Assembly (NCBI GenBank): GCA_030149365.1
Contig: JASBRP010000031.1
Coordinates: 62,001 to 126,000, forward strand
DNA: 64,000 nucleotides
DNA from: Solimonas sp.
Lineage (GTDB): Bacteria; Pseudomonadota; Gammaproteobacteria; Nevskiales; Nevskiaceae
Direction of reading: 5' to 3'
The first letter of the stretch is position 1. Every line of letters begins with the position of its first letter. The position numbers were made by a program, and so were the translations under genes. Shown here piece after piece: positions 54,682 through 63,110 of the stretch. Under the pieces are notes generated by a model that worked only from the letters and a program-made list of their open reading frames with translations, was not told the DNA's origin and ran no database searches.

Positions 54682-55329
54682 TCATTGCACGGGTGATGCG
54701 CGCCGGGCCATCAGCGCCATGGTGGCCATTTCCTGGGTCTGCTCCACCACCATCTGCGCGGCCAGCAGGCGTACCGCGGGCAGCCGGGCGTTGTCGACGG
54801 CGAACTGGGCCATGGGCAGGCCGCCCTGGTGGTGCTTCACCATGAGCTGCAGGAACAGCCGGTCACGCTCGTCGCCCTGCAGCGTGCGCAACCGTTGCAG
54901 CTCTTCGGCGGTGGCAAGGCCCGGCATGCCACCGGGCGAGTTGCGGCAGGCGATGAGATAGCGGTTCAGGGCTTCGCTGGGCGGCTGCTGGCCCAGCAGC
55001 ATCCAGTCCATGCTGTCGCTGGCCGGCAGCAGGGGCTTGTCCCATAGCAGCAGCCAGCCTTTCATCTGGCCGATCTCGATGAGCTGGGCGGCCTGCATGG
55101 CGCTGGCCATGCCGGCCAGCTTGCTGCTGCGGTCGGCCAGCAGGATCTCGGTCATGACGATGGCCTGGTCGTGATGGCTGCGCATGAACTGCGCGAAGCC
55201 GATGTCCACGGCGCTGGGGCCCAAGGCCTGCGGCGGCGAGGCGCGCAGGCCATAGGCGTAGCCAGCCGCGGCGAGCAGCGCCGCGCCGCCGGCCAGCAGC
55301 AGGACCCGGCTGAATCGACGCAGGCTCAC
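54682..55329 (-). CDS. DUF305 domain protein
   Basis: A 215-residue protein from a GTG that forms a GTGA overlap with the LVIVD gene. An N-terminal membrane anchor (VLLLAGGAALLAAAGYAYG) is followed by two helical hairpins with the family's histidine-methionine motifs: FMRSHHDQAIVM and MVKHHQGGLPMAQ. DUF305 proteins are ferritin-like, often in metal or copper stress loci. It is translationally coupled to the LVIVD protein. Confidence 0.88.
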   Translation of the reverse strand: MSLRRFSRVLLLAGGAALLAAAGYAYGLRASPPQALGPSAVDIGFAQFMRSHHDQAIVMTEILLADRSSKLAGMASAMQAAQLIEIGQMKGWLLLWDKPLLPASDSMDWMLLGQQPPSEALNRYLIACRNSPGGMPGLATAEELQRLRTLQGDERDRLFLQLMVKHHQGGLPMAQFAVDNARLPAVRLLAAQMVVEQTQEMATMALMARRASPVQ

Positions 55330-56876
55330 CGGATGGGATAGACGCCGTTCTGGAAGCCGAGCACGAGGAAGCCGTTGTCCATGCAGGTGACCCAGAGCTT
55401 GTCGCCGACGAAGCGCGGCGGAGAGCTGCACCAGTCGGCGCTGAGGTTGCCGGAGACGGGGCCGGTGCTGAGATCGTCCAGCAGGGCCGGCAGGGAGGCG
55501 ACGAAGGCGACGACGGAAGCGAGGTCGCGCAGGCCGGCTTCCGGCAGGGTGGAGCCGGAGCTGTTGAGATCGGAGATGGTGGGCAGCAGGCCGCCGATCC
55601 AGGCATGCAGGGAGTGCTGTAGGGCCAGGCCCTTGCCGGTCTGGGCGGGCGGGTTGTAGTAGGCGATCTCGCGCACGCGCTCCGGATCGCGCACGTCGAA
55701 CACGCGGATGCCGGACTGGAAGTAGCCGCAGGCCAGCGCGGTGGGATTCTCGTGGCGGTCCACGGTGCAGTAGTGCGACTCGTAGCCGAAGGCGCCGTTG
55801 CCGGTGACGTCCGCGATGCGGGTCCTGGCGTGTTCGATGTGCTGGATCTCCAGCTGGATCTGCTTGACCACCTTGGGCTCGGTGGGATCGGAGATGTCGA
55901 CGAAATGGATGCCCTCGGAGTTGAATTCGTCGGGCACGATCAGGTGCGGCTTGCCCTGCCAGGTGACCGGAATCGCGTGCTGGCCGCAGCTAAGCGGGTT
56001 CCAGGTGACGGAGCCGAGTTGGCGCAGTTGCGGCGCCGGCTTGCGGCCCTGGACGTCGCTGACGTCGAGGATGGTGACGCCGCCGGGCAGGCAGGTGGCG
56101 AGGTACAGGGTGTTGCCGTCGGCGCTGAACTCCGCGCCGTGGTTGGCCGGGAAGCCCTTGAGGCCGGTGTAGACGATCCTGGGCGAGGCCGGGTTGCTGG
56201 TGTCGATGGCGGTGATGGAACCGGCGAGCAGGCCGGTGGCCCAGTAGGTCATGCCGTCCGGTGCCCAGTTGCCCTCGTGGCCGAGCACGTTGGTGGGAAA
56301 CTCCAGGCCGGTGCCGGCGATGCCGTTGAGGTGGACGGGCTTGGTGCAATCGGAGATGTCGTAGACGTCGAAGAAGGCGGCGCCGGCGAGCGGGCCCACG
56401 GCGACCCCGCCCAGCAGCTTTCGCGGCTCGTTGACCTTGAGCGATTCCCAGGTGCCGATGGCCATGGAGGGACCGGTGAGGTTCGCGGACAGGAAGGGCT
56501 GCTCGGGGTTGCTGGCGTCCACCACGTGTACGCCGGGGTTGCGCCCCAGCAACTGCAGCGGATCCAGGATGACACCGCTGGTCGACATGTAGGCGCACTT
56601 GTCGTACGAGGGGCTGACCACGCTGGCGCCCGCGCCCTGGTACTGGCCGATGACCTCGAGGTTGCACTTGTAGCCGAGCAGGTTGCGACCGCTCTGGCGA
56701 TCCGCCAGCGGCACCTGGCCCTGCAGGCCGGTCTCGGGCTGGGAGCCGGGGCCGCAGGCCGCCAGTGCGGTGCCGTTTTCGGGGACACCCAGATCCGGCG
56801 CCTCGCTGCTGCCACAACCGGCGATCACGGTAAGAACCACGGCGGCGAGTGCCACCCTCAGACCCTGCTGCGCCAT
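55326..56876 (-). CDS. LVIVD-repeat propeller lipoprotein
   Basis: A 516-residue exported protein. The ATG at 56876 has AGGAG seven bases upstream; a frame extension to 57191 does not look coding. The lipobox VIAGC gives lipid-Cys 21. Repeats of the type GVHVVDASNPEQP, ITAIDTSNPASP, HFVDISDPTEP and RVFDVRDPERV match LVIVD beta-propellers. The DUF305 gene follows with a four-base overlap, a pairing I recall in other Nevskiales-like genomes. Function unknown. Confidence 0.87.
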   Translation of the reverse strand: MAQQGLRVALAAVVLTVIAGCGSSEAPDLGVPENGTALAACGPGSQPETGLQGQVPLADRQSGRNLLGYKCNLEVIGQYQGAGASVVSPSYDKCAYMSTSGVILDPLQLLGRNPGVHVVDASNPEQPFLSANLTGPSMAIGTWESLKVNEPRKLLGGVAVGPLAGAAFFDVYDISDCTKPVHLNGIAGTGLEFPTNVLGHEGNWAPDGMTYWATGLLAGSITAIDTSNPASPRIVYTGLKGFPANHGAEFSADGNTLYLATCLPGGVTILDVSDVQGRKPAPQLRQLGSVTWNPLSCGQHAIPVTWQGKPHLIVPDEFNSEGIHFVDISDPTEPKVVKQIQLEIQHIEHARTRIADVTGNGAFGYESHYCTVDRHENPTALACGYFQSGIRVFDVRDPERVREIAYYNPPAQTGKGLALQHSLHAWIGGLLPTISDLNSSGSTLPEAGLRDLASVVAFVASLPALLDDLSTGPVSGNLSADWCSSPPRFVGDKLWVTCMDNGFLVLGFQNGVYPIR

Positions 56877-57073
56877 GTCTCTTCTCCTCTGGTTCTTGTG
56901 TGACGCGATTTCCAGGGAATATATCGCCATGCGGGGCTGATCGCAGTAGCGACTTTCTGACGATGCGTGTCGGGGATGACGGGTGGGCATGGTCCACCCG
57001 ATGGACTCCGGCTGGCCCCGGATGGGGCATCCACACCCGGATGCCACTCCGGCGCCAAGCGGGTGCGCGGCCG

Positions 57074-57946
57074 CTAACCCGCCGGCGTATTCCTGATGAA
57101 GCTGGCGATGGTCTCCGCCGCGAGCTCGGGATACTGGTGCTGGGGGCCGTGGCCGCTGTCGGGGAAGGTCACCACGAACAGGGTCGGCCACAGGTCGTTC
57201 AGGGCGTACCAGTTCTCCACGGGGAAGATGATGTCGTGGTCGCCTGACAAGGCGAGCACGGGGATGTCCGTGTGGCGGTAGAACTCGCCGTAGGCCCCGT
57301 CGGGATCGGGAAAGGGGCTGGAGGGGTCCGCGGATGCGGCGACGGAGGCCATGAAGACGTCCGAGGGTGTCTTTGCATCGAACACGTCCTTGCGCGCGGC
57401 GATGCGCGCCAGGGACGCATCCGCGAGGCGGCGGCTGCGGGGAGAGGCGGGCTCGAAGAACAGGATGTATTCATCTTCCACGGAGTAGTCCGGCTTGCCC
57501 GCGGTGTGGAAGAAGAGTTCCTCGTAGGGCTTGACCATCTTTCCCGGGGGCATGGTGGCGATGGCGACGACGTGGCTCACCTTCTCGGGGTACAGGGCGG
57601 CGAATACCTGGGCCGCGAAGCCGCCCAGGGACCAGCCGGCGATGATGACCTTCTTCAGGCCCAGGCCATCGACGAGGTCGTTGACGTCGCGGGCCATGTC
57701 GGTCTTGCCATAGCTGGGACTGCCGGTGGAAAGACCCAGGCCCGAGTAGTCGAAGATGGTGATCGTGAAGTTGCCGGCAAGCTGATCGAGGAAGAGCGGA
57801 TCCCAGACGTCCATGGTGCCGCGCAGGCGCACGCAGAGGACCAGCTCCGGACCCTGGCCGAAGCGGCGATAGGCGATGCGGCGGCCGCCCGCCTCGATGA
57901 AGCGGTTCGGGGCGGTGAGTGCGGTTTGCGGGGTGCTGGCGTTCAT
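57074..57946 (-). CDS. Alpha/beta hydrolase
   Basis: A 290-residue hydrolase. Nucleophile Ser is in AGWSLGGFAA, Asp in SGDHDIIFP and His in DSGHGPQHQ. The start at 57946 is one of several possible Met codons; the fold begins about 14 residues later. In this neighbourhood it could open a lactone or ester made by the Baeyer-Villiger enzyme. It is divergent from the thioesterase gene. Confidence 0.85.
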   Translation of the reverse strand: MNASTPQTALTAPNRFIEAGGRRIAYRRFGQGPELVLCVRLRGTMDVWDPLFLDQLAGNFTITIFDYSGLGLSTGSPSYGKTDMARDVNDLVDGLGLKKVIIAGWSLGGFAAQVFAALYPEKVSHVVAIATMPPGKMVKPYEELFFHTAGKPDYSVEDEYILFFEPASPRSRRLADASLARIAARKDVFDAKTPSDVFMASVAASADPSSPFPDPDGAYGEFYRHTDIPVLALSGDHDIIFPVENWYALNDLWPTLFVVTFPDSGHGPQHQYPELAAETIASFIRNTPAG

Positions 57947-58224
57947 GAGGATCGTATTCCTGTTCTGCACATGGTCCGCCGGCATGGCGAAGGCCTGGAA
58001 GGAATTCTGGGAATGCGGCGGCGCCTTGCCCATTTGTCTTCGGGTTTGTTTGCGTCATACAAAGATATGACGAGCCCAGTGATCGAGAGCCTTCAGTACT
58101 TCCCCCGGCTTTTTTCCCGGGAATAGCAGCCGGATGTGGAAGGACCGTTGCTGGCTTGGTCTAATGCGGCCATCACCTGCCCTCTCCATCCAGGCTCGGG
58201 CTCAACCCGATCACGAAGACTCCC

Positions 58225-58680
58225 ATGAAAGCGATCCAGGATTACTACGCTCCCGAGATGTCGCATTGCTTCGGCTGCGGCAACAGGAATGCCGCGGGGT
58301 ACCAGCTGAAGAGCCATTTCCATGGCAGCCATGCGGAGGCGCGGTTCACGATCGACCGCCAGTACAGCGGGGGCTTTCCCGACTACGCCTATGGAGGGAT
58401 CGTGGCGTCCTTGCTGGACTGCCATGGCATCGCGGCTGCGGCGGCGTTCTTCCAGCAGGCGCAGGGCAAGACGCTGGACAGCGGAGAGGCGGTGCCGCGA
58501 TTCGTGACCGGCTCGCTGAAGGTGGACTACAAGCGCCCGACCCCGCTGGGCGTGGAGATCAGGCTCCTCGGCAAGCTGAGGTCCATCGAGGGGCGTCGTG
58601 TGGTGGTCGAGCTCGAACTGCTCGCCGGTGAAGAAGTCTGCGCAACCGGCGAACTGCTGGCGGTACAGCTCAAGGGCTAG
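58225..58680 (+). CDS. PaaI-type hotdog thioesterase
   Basis: A 151-residue hotdog protein. The segment AYGGIVASLLDCHGIAAAA is the thioesterase core helix and VDYKRPTPLG the strand that follows. A cysteine-rich N-terminus (CFGCGNRN) is typical for this subgroup. It hydrolyses small acyl-CoA thioesters and could release CoA from a pathway dead end. Confidence 0.85.
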   Translation: MKAIQDYYAPEMSHCFGCGNRNAAGYQLKSHFHGSHAEARFTIDRQYSGGFPDYAYGGIVASLLDCHGIAAAAAFFQQAQGKTLDSGEAVPRFVTGSLKVDYKRPTPLGVEIRLLGKLRSIEGRRVVVELELLAGEEVCATGELLAVQLKG

Positions 58681-58814
58681 GCGGGGCCATCGACGAGGCG
58701 ACAGCGGCAAGCCGTGCCAGGCTCGCTGCAATGAGGATCCGCCGGACGAGAGTGCGATCCATGGCCGTGCCTCTGGCCGAGCCCCTGTCGCGCGGGCAGT
58801 AGTTTCTCAGCGGT

Positions 58815-59633
58815 TCAGCTGGAACCCAACTGCCGCGAAACCTGGGCGGCGCTTTCGCGTAGTTCGCGGCCGATGCGGGTGAGGGCCTGGCCGCGGAGCT
58901 GCTCGCTGATGCCGACCACGACCAGGCAGTTGCTGAGCACCTGGTTGATGCCGAAGACCGGGGCGGCGACCACGGTGACGCCCGCCATGTAGTTGCCCTG
59001 GTCCAGGGCGTAGCCATTGCTGCGGGTTTCGGCGACCTGGCGCTCCCATTCGGCCAGTGAGGGGGCGTTGTCCCAACGCAGGGCCTTGAAGCGGCGGTGC
59101 AGCTCCGCGCGATCATGCTCGCCAAAGGCGGCGATGCAGCGACCGGTGGCGCTGATGGTGGCGGGGAAGCGGCTGCCGATCTGGGTGTGCAGCTGGATCA
59201 TGGTCTCCGAGCGCGCCATGGCAACGACGATCATGTGGTCGACGCCGACCACGTGCACGCCCATGGCGGTGACGCCGTGCTCGCGGGCGATGCGGTCCAA
59301 CGCGGGCTGGGCGACATCGGCGAAGCGGTTGTGGCCGAGCCACTGCCGCGCCAGGGTCAGCACGCCGGCATTGAGGGAGTACAGCTTGGTAACCGGGTCC
59401 ATGGCGACCAGCTCCTCCGCCACCAGGGTGCGCAGGATGTGCAGGCAGGTGCTGGGGATGATGCTCAGGGCACGGGCGATGGACTGCACGCCCTGCGGTT
59501 CGTCGGAGCGACCCAGCAGGCGCAGGATGGCTGCCGCCCGCGAGACCGCGGGCACCGTGCTCTGTTCGAGGGCCGCGTCGAGCGCGGCGGCGTGGGGGTT
59601 CTTGGCCCCCTGGGTCTTGATCCTGGCCGCCAT
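58815..59633 (-). CDS. IclR-family transcriptional regulator
   Basis: A 272-residue regulator. The winged helix (AILRLLGRSDEPQGVQSIARAL, then STCLHILRTL) is followed by the IclR ligand domain (GVTAMGVHVVGVDHMIVVAMA and ISATGRCIAAFG). The ATG at 59633 is preferred over longer frames. It is divergent from the SDR gene with a 294-bp gap containing a spaced inverted repeat, and probably controls the SDR/TauD/MFS/BVMO genes in response to an aromatic or alicyclic acid. Confidence 0.88.
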   Translation of the reverse strand: MAARIKTQGAKNPHAAALDAALEQSTVPAVSRAAAILRLLGRSDEPQGVQSIARALSIIPSTCLHILRTLVAEELVAMDPVTKLYSLNAGVLTLARQWLGHNRFADVAQPALDRIAREHGVTAMGVHVVGVDHMIVVAMARSETMIQLHTQIGSRFPATISATGRCIAAFGEHDRAELHRRFKALRWDNAPSLAEWERQVAETRSNGYALDQGNYMAGVTVVAAPVFGINQVLSNCLVVVGISEQLRGQALTRIGRELRESAAQVSRQLGSS

Positions 59634-59798
59634 GAGGCCTTGGCTTCTTGCCGATGGGTTGATCCCCGCAATGATACGGGCAAATGACGCGCCGCACAGG
59701 TGCCGGCGCAGGCCGTTGCGGCCCCGCCCGCAGGCCGGTTTTCCCCTTGCGCAGGCAGAACTTACGGACACTGCGCGCCCAGACAGGAGTCGGTGCTT

Positions 59799-59827
59799 GT
59801 TAGTGTACATCGCTGTTGACTACTAAC
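59799..59827 (+). promoter_or_regulatory. IclR operator candidate and promoter
   Basis: GTTAGT and ACTAAC face each other over 17 bases. The right arm overlaps a plus-strand -35 TTGACT (59816-59821), with TAAGGT (59840-59845) 18 bases on as a possible -10. A dimer bound here would sit over the -35 element. Confidence 0.45.
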
Positions 59828-59927
59828 TTCGCAGCACGGTAAGGTGGCCGGAAGATTCGGGGGCGGACTTTTGATCCTGTCGGAAGCCCGCCGCACCGCT
59901 CCCAAGAACCCGGCCGCGAGCGATTCC

Positions 59928-60773
59928 ATGACCCACAACCTGCTGCAGTTCGACGGCCGCATCGTCGTGGTGTCCGGCGCCGCGGGCGGGGGTATCGGCA
60001 CCACCCTGACCCGCATGCTGGCCGAGGCCGGCGCCACGGTGATCGGGGTCAGCCGCTCGGAGGAGAACATCGAAAAGCACCTTGGCCCGCTGGTGGCACG
60101 CGGGCTCAAGGTGGTGCCGGTGCAGGCGGACGCCTCCACCGACGAAGGCATTGCGGCGACGATGGAGAAGGTGCGGGCCACGCCCGGTACGCTATACGGC
60201 CTGGTGAACGTGGCCGGCAGCGCCCCGCCCGCCACCTGGATGCGCGCCACCCGCGTGAGCCGCGCCGACTGGCGCGCGCTGTTCACGCAGAACCTGGAGA
60301 CCATGTTCTTCATGACCCAGGCGGTGGCGGCGGAGCTGCGCGAGCAGAAGCTGCCGGGGTCGATCGTGTCGATCTCCTCGATCAGCGGCCTGAACACGGC
60401 GCCCTACCACATCGGTTACGGCACGGCGAAGGCCGCGCTGGCGGCGGCGACCCGCACGCTGGCGGTGGAGCTGGCGCTGGACAACATCCGCGTCAACGCC
60501 GTGGCCCCGGGCCCGACCGAGACGCCGGCCTCCGGCGCCTTCATCGACAAGGACGAGGAGCGGGACCGCCGCGCCATCGCCATGGGCCGGCGCGGACGCC
60601 CCGAGGAGCAGGCCGGGGCGATCCTGTTCCTGCTGTCGGAGCTGTCCGGCTACGTCACCGGGCAGACGCTGCTGGTGGACGGCGGCCTGAACCTGAAGTG
60701 GACCCACCTGGGCTCGGACAACACCTCGCTGTTCCTGAAGAACGAGGAATTCCGCGCGGCGATGAAGCGCTGA
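59928..60773 (+). CDS. Short-chain dehydrogenase/reductase
   Basis: A 281-residue SDR. The cofactor motif reads SGAAGGGIG, an unusual extra Gly compared with TGxxxGIG. The catalytic region has SISSISG and YGTAK, and the end has LLVDGGLNLKWT. It is the first gene of the rightward operon. It probably oxidises an alcohol to the ketone used by the Baeyer-Villiger enzyme. Confidence 0.9.
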   Translation: MTHNLLQFDGRIVVVSGAAGGGIGTTLTRMLAEAGATVIGVSRSEENIEKHLGPLVARGLKVVPVQADASTDEGIAATMEKVRATPGTLYGLVNVAGSAPPATWMRATRVSRADWRALFTQNLETMFFMTQAVAAELREQKLPGSIVSISSISGLNTAPYHIGYGTAKAALAAATRTLAVELALDNIRVNAVAPGPTETPASGAFIDKDEERDRRAIAMGRRGRPEEQAGAILFLLSELSGYVTGQTLLVDGGLNLKWTHLGSDNTSLFLKNEEFRAAMKR

Positions 60774-60833
60774 TCCCGTAGCCGCGCAAGACGATACCCG
60801 CTGCACACAAGAATTCGAGAGGAGAGAGCTGCA

Positions 60834-61649
60834 ATGGCATTCGAAACCCGGGACCTGACGCCCCGCATCGCCACCGAGATCCGCGCCAGCAAGGCCGAGC
60901 TGCTGAGCGGCGAGTACGCCAAGAAGATCCGCGAACTGCTGGAGCAGCGCGGCGTGCTGGTGTTCCCGAAGATCGACTTCAACGATGAAGAACAGGTGGC
61001 CTTCACCAACACGCTCGGTACCTTCGCGCCGGAGCATGACGGCGAGATCATCTACAAGGTGACGCTCGACACCAAGGTGAACGCCAAGGCCGATTACCTG
61101 AAGGGCTCCTGGTACTGGCACATCGACGGGACCATGAACAAGGTGCCGGTGCTGGCCTCGATCCTCTGCGCCAAGGTGCTGACGGAAGTCGGCGGCGAGA
61201 CCGAGTTCTGCAATACCTACGCGGCCTACGACGATCTGCCCGATGCCGACAAGGCGGAATTCGAGAAGCTGAGCGTGATGCACTCGGCCTGGAACACGCT
61301 GTTCTACTACGACCCGGAGCCGGATCCGCGCCTCCTGCGCGGCATGATGCAGATCGGCGACCAGGAACTGCCGCTGGTGTGGAAGCACCGCTCGGGGCGC
61401 AAGTCGCTGGTGATCGGCGCCACGGCGCGCCATGTCGTGGACATGGAATACAAGAAGAGCATCGAGCTGCTGGTACGCCTGCGTGACTGGGCGACGCAGC
61501 CGCAGTTCTTCTACCGCCACAAGTGGACCGTGGGCGACATGGTGATGTGGGACAACACCGGCACCATGCACCGCGCGACGCCGTACGACCCGAATGCGGG
61601 CCGGCGCCTGCACCGTACGAAGCTGCAGGGTGAAGAGGCGTTTGCCTGA
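60834..61649 (+). CDS. TauD/TfdA-type 2-oxoglutarate dioxygenase
   Basis: A 271-residue non-heme iron oxygenase. The facial triad is H96 and D98 in WHIDGT plus H246 in GTMHRA; R257 would bind 2-oxoglutarate. GAGGAG lies before the ATG. The family hydroxylates or cleaves side chains, for example taurine or phenoxyacetates. The neighbours suggest hydroxylation of an alicyclic compound. Confidence 0.9.
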   Translation: MAFETRDLTPRIATEIRASKAELLSGEYAKKIRELLEQRGVLVFPKIDFNDEEQVAFTNTLGTFAPEHDGEIIYKVTLDTKVNAKADYLKGSWYWHIDGTMNKVPVLASILCAKVLTEVGGETEFCNTYAAYDDLPDADKAEFEKLSVMHSAWNTLFYYDPEPDPRLLRGMMQIGDQELPLVWKHRSGRKSLVIGATARHVVDMEYKKSIELLVRLRDWATQPQFFYRHKWTVGDMVMWDNTGTMHRATPYDPNAGRRLHRTKLQGEEAFA

Positions 61650-61757
61650 GGCCTTGGATGACGGCACACGGGCCGAAGAGCCCATGGCCCAAGACTCACA
61701 AAGGCTTATAAGAGGCACGCAAGGAGAGGCGGAGTGCGCGTTGCAGGAGTTACAGCG

Positions 61758-61796
61758 CCCTCTCCCCTACCCCTCTCCCGCAAGCGGGAGAGGGGA
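61758..61796. repeat. Dispersed hairpin repeat, family B copy 2
   Basis: It has the same 12-bp stem and AA loop as the copy at 16868, with one difference (CTAC for CTGC) in the leading part. It sits 27 bases before the MFS start codon, inside the presumed operon, so it may affect the mRNA. Confidence 0.75.
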
Positions 61797-61822
61797 CTCC
61801 TTGCACCGGAGGAGGACGAACG

Positions 61823-63073
61823 ATGGGCGTAGCAGCAGGCAAGTCGGGCGAGTGGCGCAGTTTCTGGTTCCTGCCGTTCACGGCGTCGCTGGGGTATGCG
61901 ACCTCGGTGATCCATGTGTACTCGATGGGCCCCTTCATCGCGCCTTTGCAGGAAGAATTCGGCTGGACGCGTGCGCAGGTCATGCTAGGGCTCTCGGTGG
62001 CCAGCTTCATCAGCGCGATCTTCTGCATGCCGGTGGGCATCCTGGTGGACCGCGTCGGGCCGCGTCGCGTGGGCCTGGTGGGGGTGTTGCTGATGACGGG
62101 ATCCTTCGCGCTGCTCAGCACCGCGACGGGCTCCATCGCCAACTGGATCTTCCTATGGGTGGTAATCGCGCTGGGCACCCTGTGGGTGCAGGCGACGGTC
62201 TGGACCAGCGCCATCAACAGCCGCTTCGAGCAGTCACGTGGTTTGGCGCTGGCCATCACGCTGTCCGGCGCGTCGCTGAGCGCAGCGCTGTTCCCTGCCC
62301 TGGCGGCCTGGCTGATCGGCCGGGAAGACGGCTGGCGCGGTGCCTTCGTGTCGATGGCGGGGCTCTGGGCCCTGCTGGTCTTCCCGATGCTGTTCCTGTT
62401 CTTCCGCGGGGCGCGTGACCAGAGCCGCAAACCCGATGCCGCGCCGCCACCGGCGCGGGTGCTGACCGGCCTGAGCATTGCCGAGGGCCTGCGCTCGCCA
62501 ACGCTGTACAAGCTGCTGATGGCGTCCTCGCTTTTCTCCTTCACCACGATCGGCGCAGTGGTGCATTTCGTGCCGATCCTGACCGACAGCGGCGCGGACC
62601 GGCTGGCGGCGGCCGGCGTGGCCTCGCTGATCGGCGTCTTCTCGATCGTGGGCCGGCTCGGTACGGGCTTCCTGCTGGACCGCTTCCAGGCGCAGTACGT
62701 CGGCGCAGTGGCCTTCCTGCTGCCGATCGTCGCCTGCCTGCTGCTGCTGTCCGACGGCAGCCAGCCGCTGAACCAGGCGGTGGCGGCGGCGGCCATCGGC
62801 CTGACGCTGGGCTCCGAGGTGGACGTGATCGCCTATCTGGCGGCCAAGCATTTCGGGCTCAAGAACTTCGGTGCCCTCTATGGGGCGCTGGTAATGGCAC
62901 TTTCGCTCGGCACGGCCTTCGGCCCGCTGGCGGCCGGCGCCATCTTCGACCTCAACAACAGCTACGTGCCCTTCCTGCTGCTGGCCATGGGCCTGATGGC
63001 GGCCAGCGCGATTGCACTGGCCAGCCTCGGCCGCCCACCGGCGGCGGTGGCAGCACCGGCACCGGCGGCCTGA
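61823..63073 (+). CDS. MFS transporter
   Basis: A 416-residue transporter with 12 predicted helices. It begins FWFLPFTASLGYATSVIHVYSMGPF, the oxalate-formate/monocarboxylate antiporter subgroup, and contains GILVDRVGPRRVGL in loop 2-3. GGAGGAGG precedes the ATG. It probably imports the acid degraded by this cluster. Confidence 0.9.
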   Translation: MGVAAGKSGEWRSFWFLPFTASLGYATSVIHVYSMGPFIAPLQEEFGWTRAQVMLGLSVASFISAIFCMPVGILVDRVGPRRVGLVGVLLMTGSFALLSTATGSIANWIFLWVVIALGTLWVQATVWTSAINSRFEQSRGLALAITLSGASLSAALFPALAAWLIGREDGWRGAFVSMAGLWALLVFPMLFLFFRGARDQSRKPDAAPPPARVLTGLSIAEGLRSPTLYKLLMASSLFSFTTIGAVVHFVPILTDSGADRLAAAGVASLIGVFSIVGRLGTGFLLDRFQAQYVGAVAFLLPIVACLLLLSDGSQPLNQAVAAAAIGLTLGSEVDVIAYLAAKHFGLKNFGALYGALVMALSLGTAFGPLAAGAIFDLNNSYVPFLLLAMGLMAASAIALASLGRPPAAVAAPAPAA

Positions 63074-63110
63074 GGCGCCCGCGCCTCCCGCTTCAATTGG
63101 AAACGACATC

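Noticed and set aside
58670..58762. 30-residue minus-strand peptide starting MDRTLVRRIL
   Set aside because: It overlaps the end of the thioesterase gene, lacks a good ribosome site and sits where no conserved context supports it.
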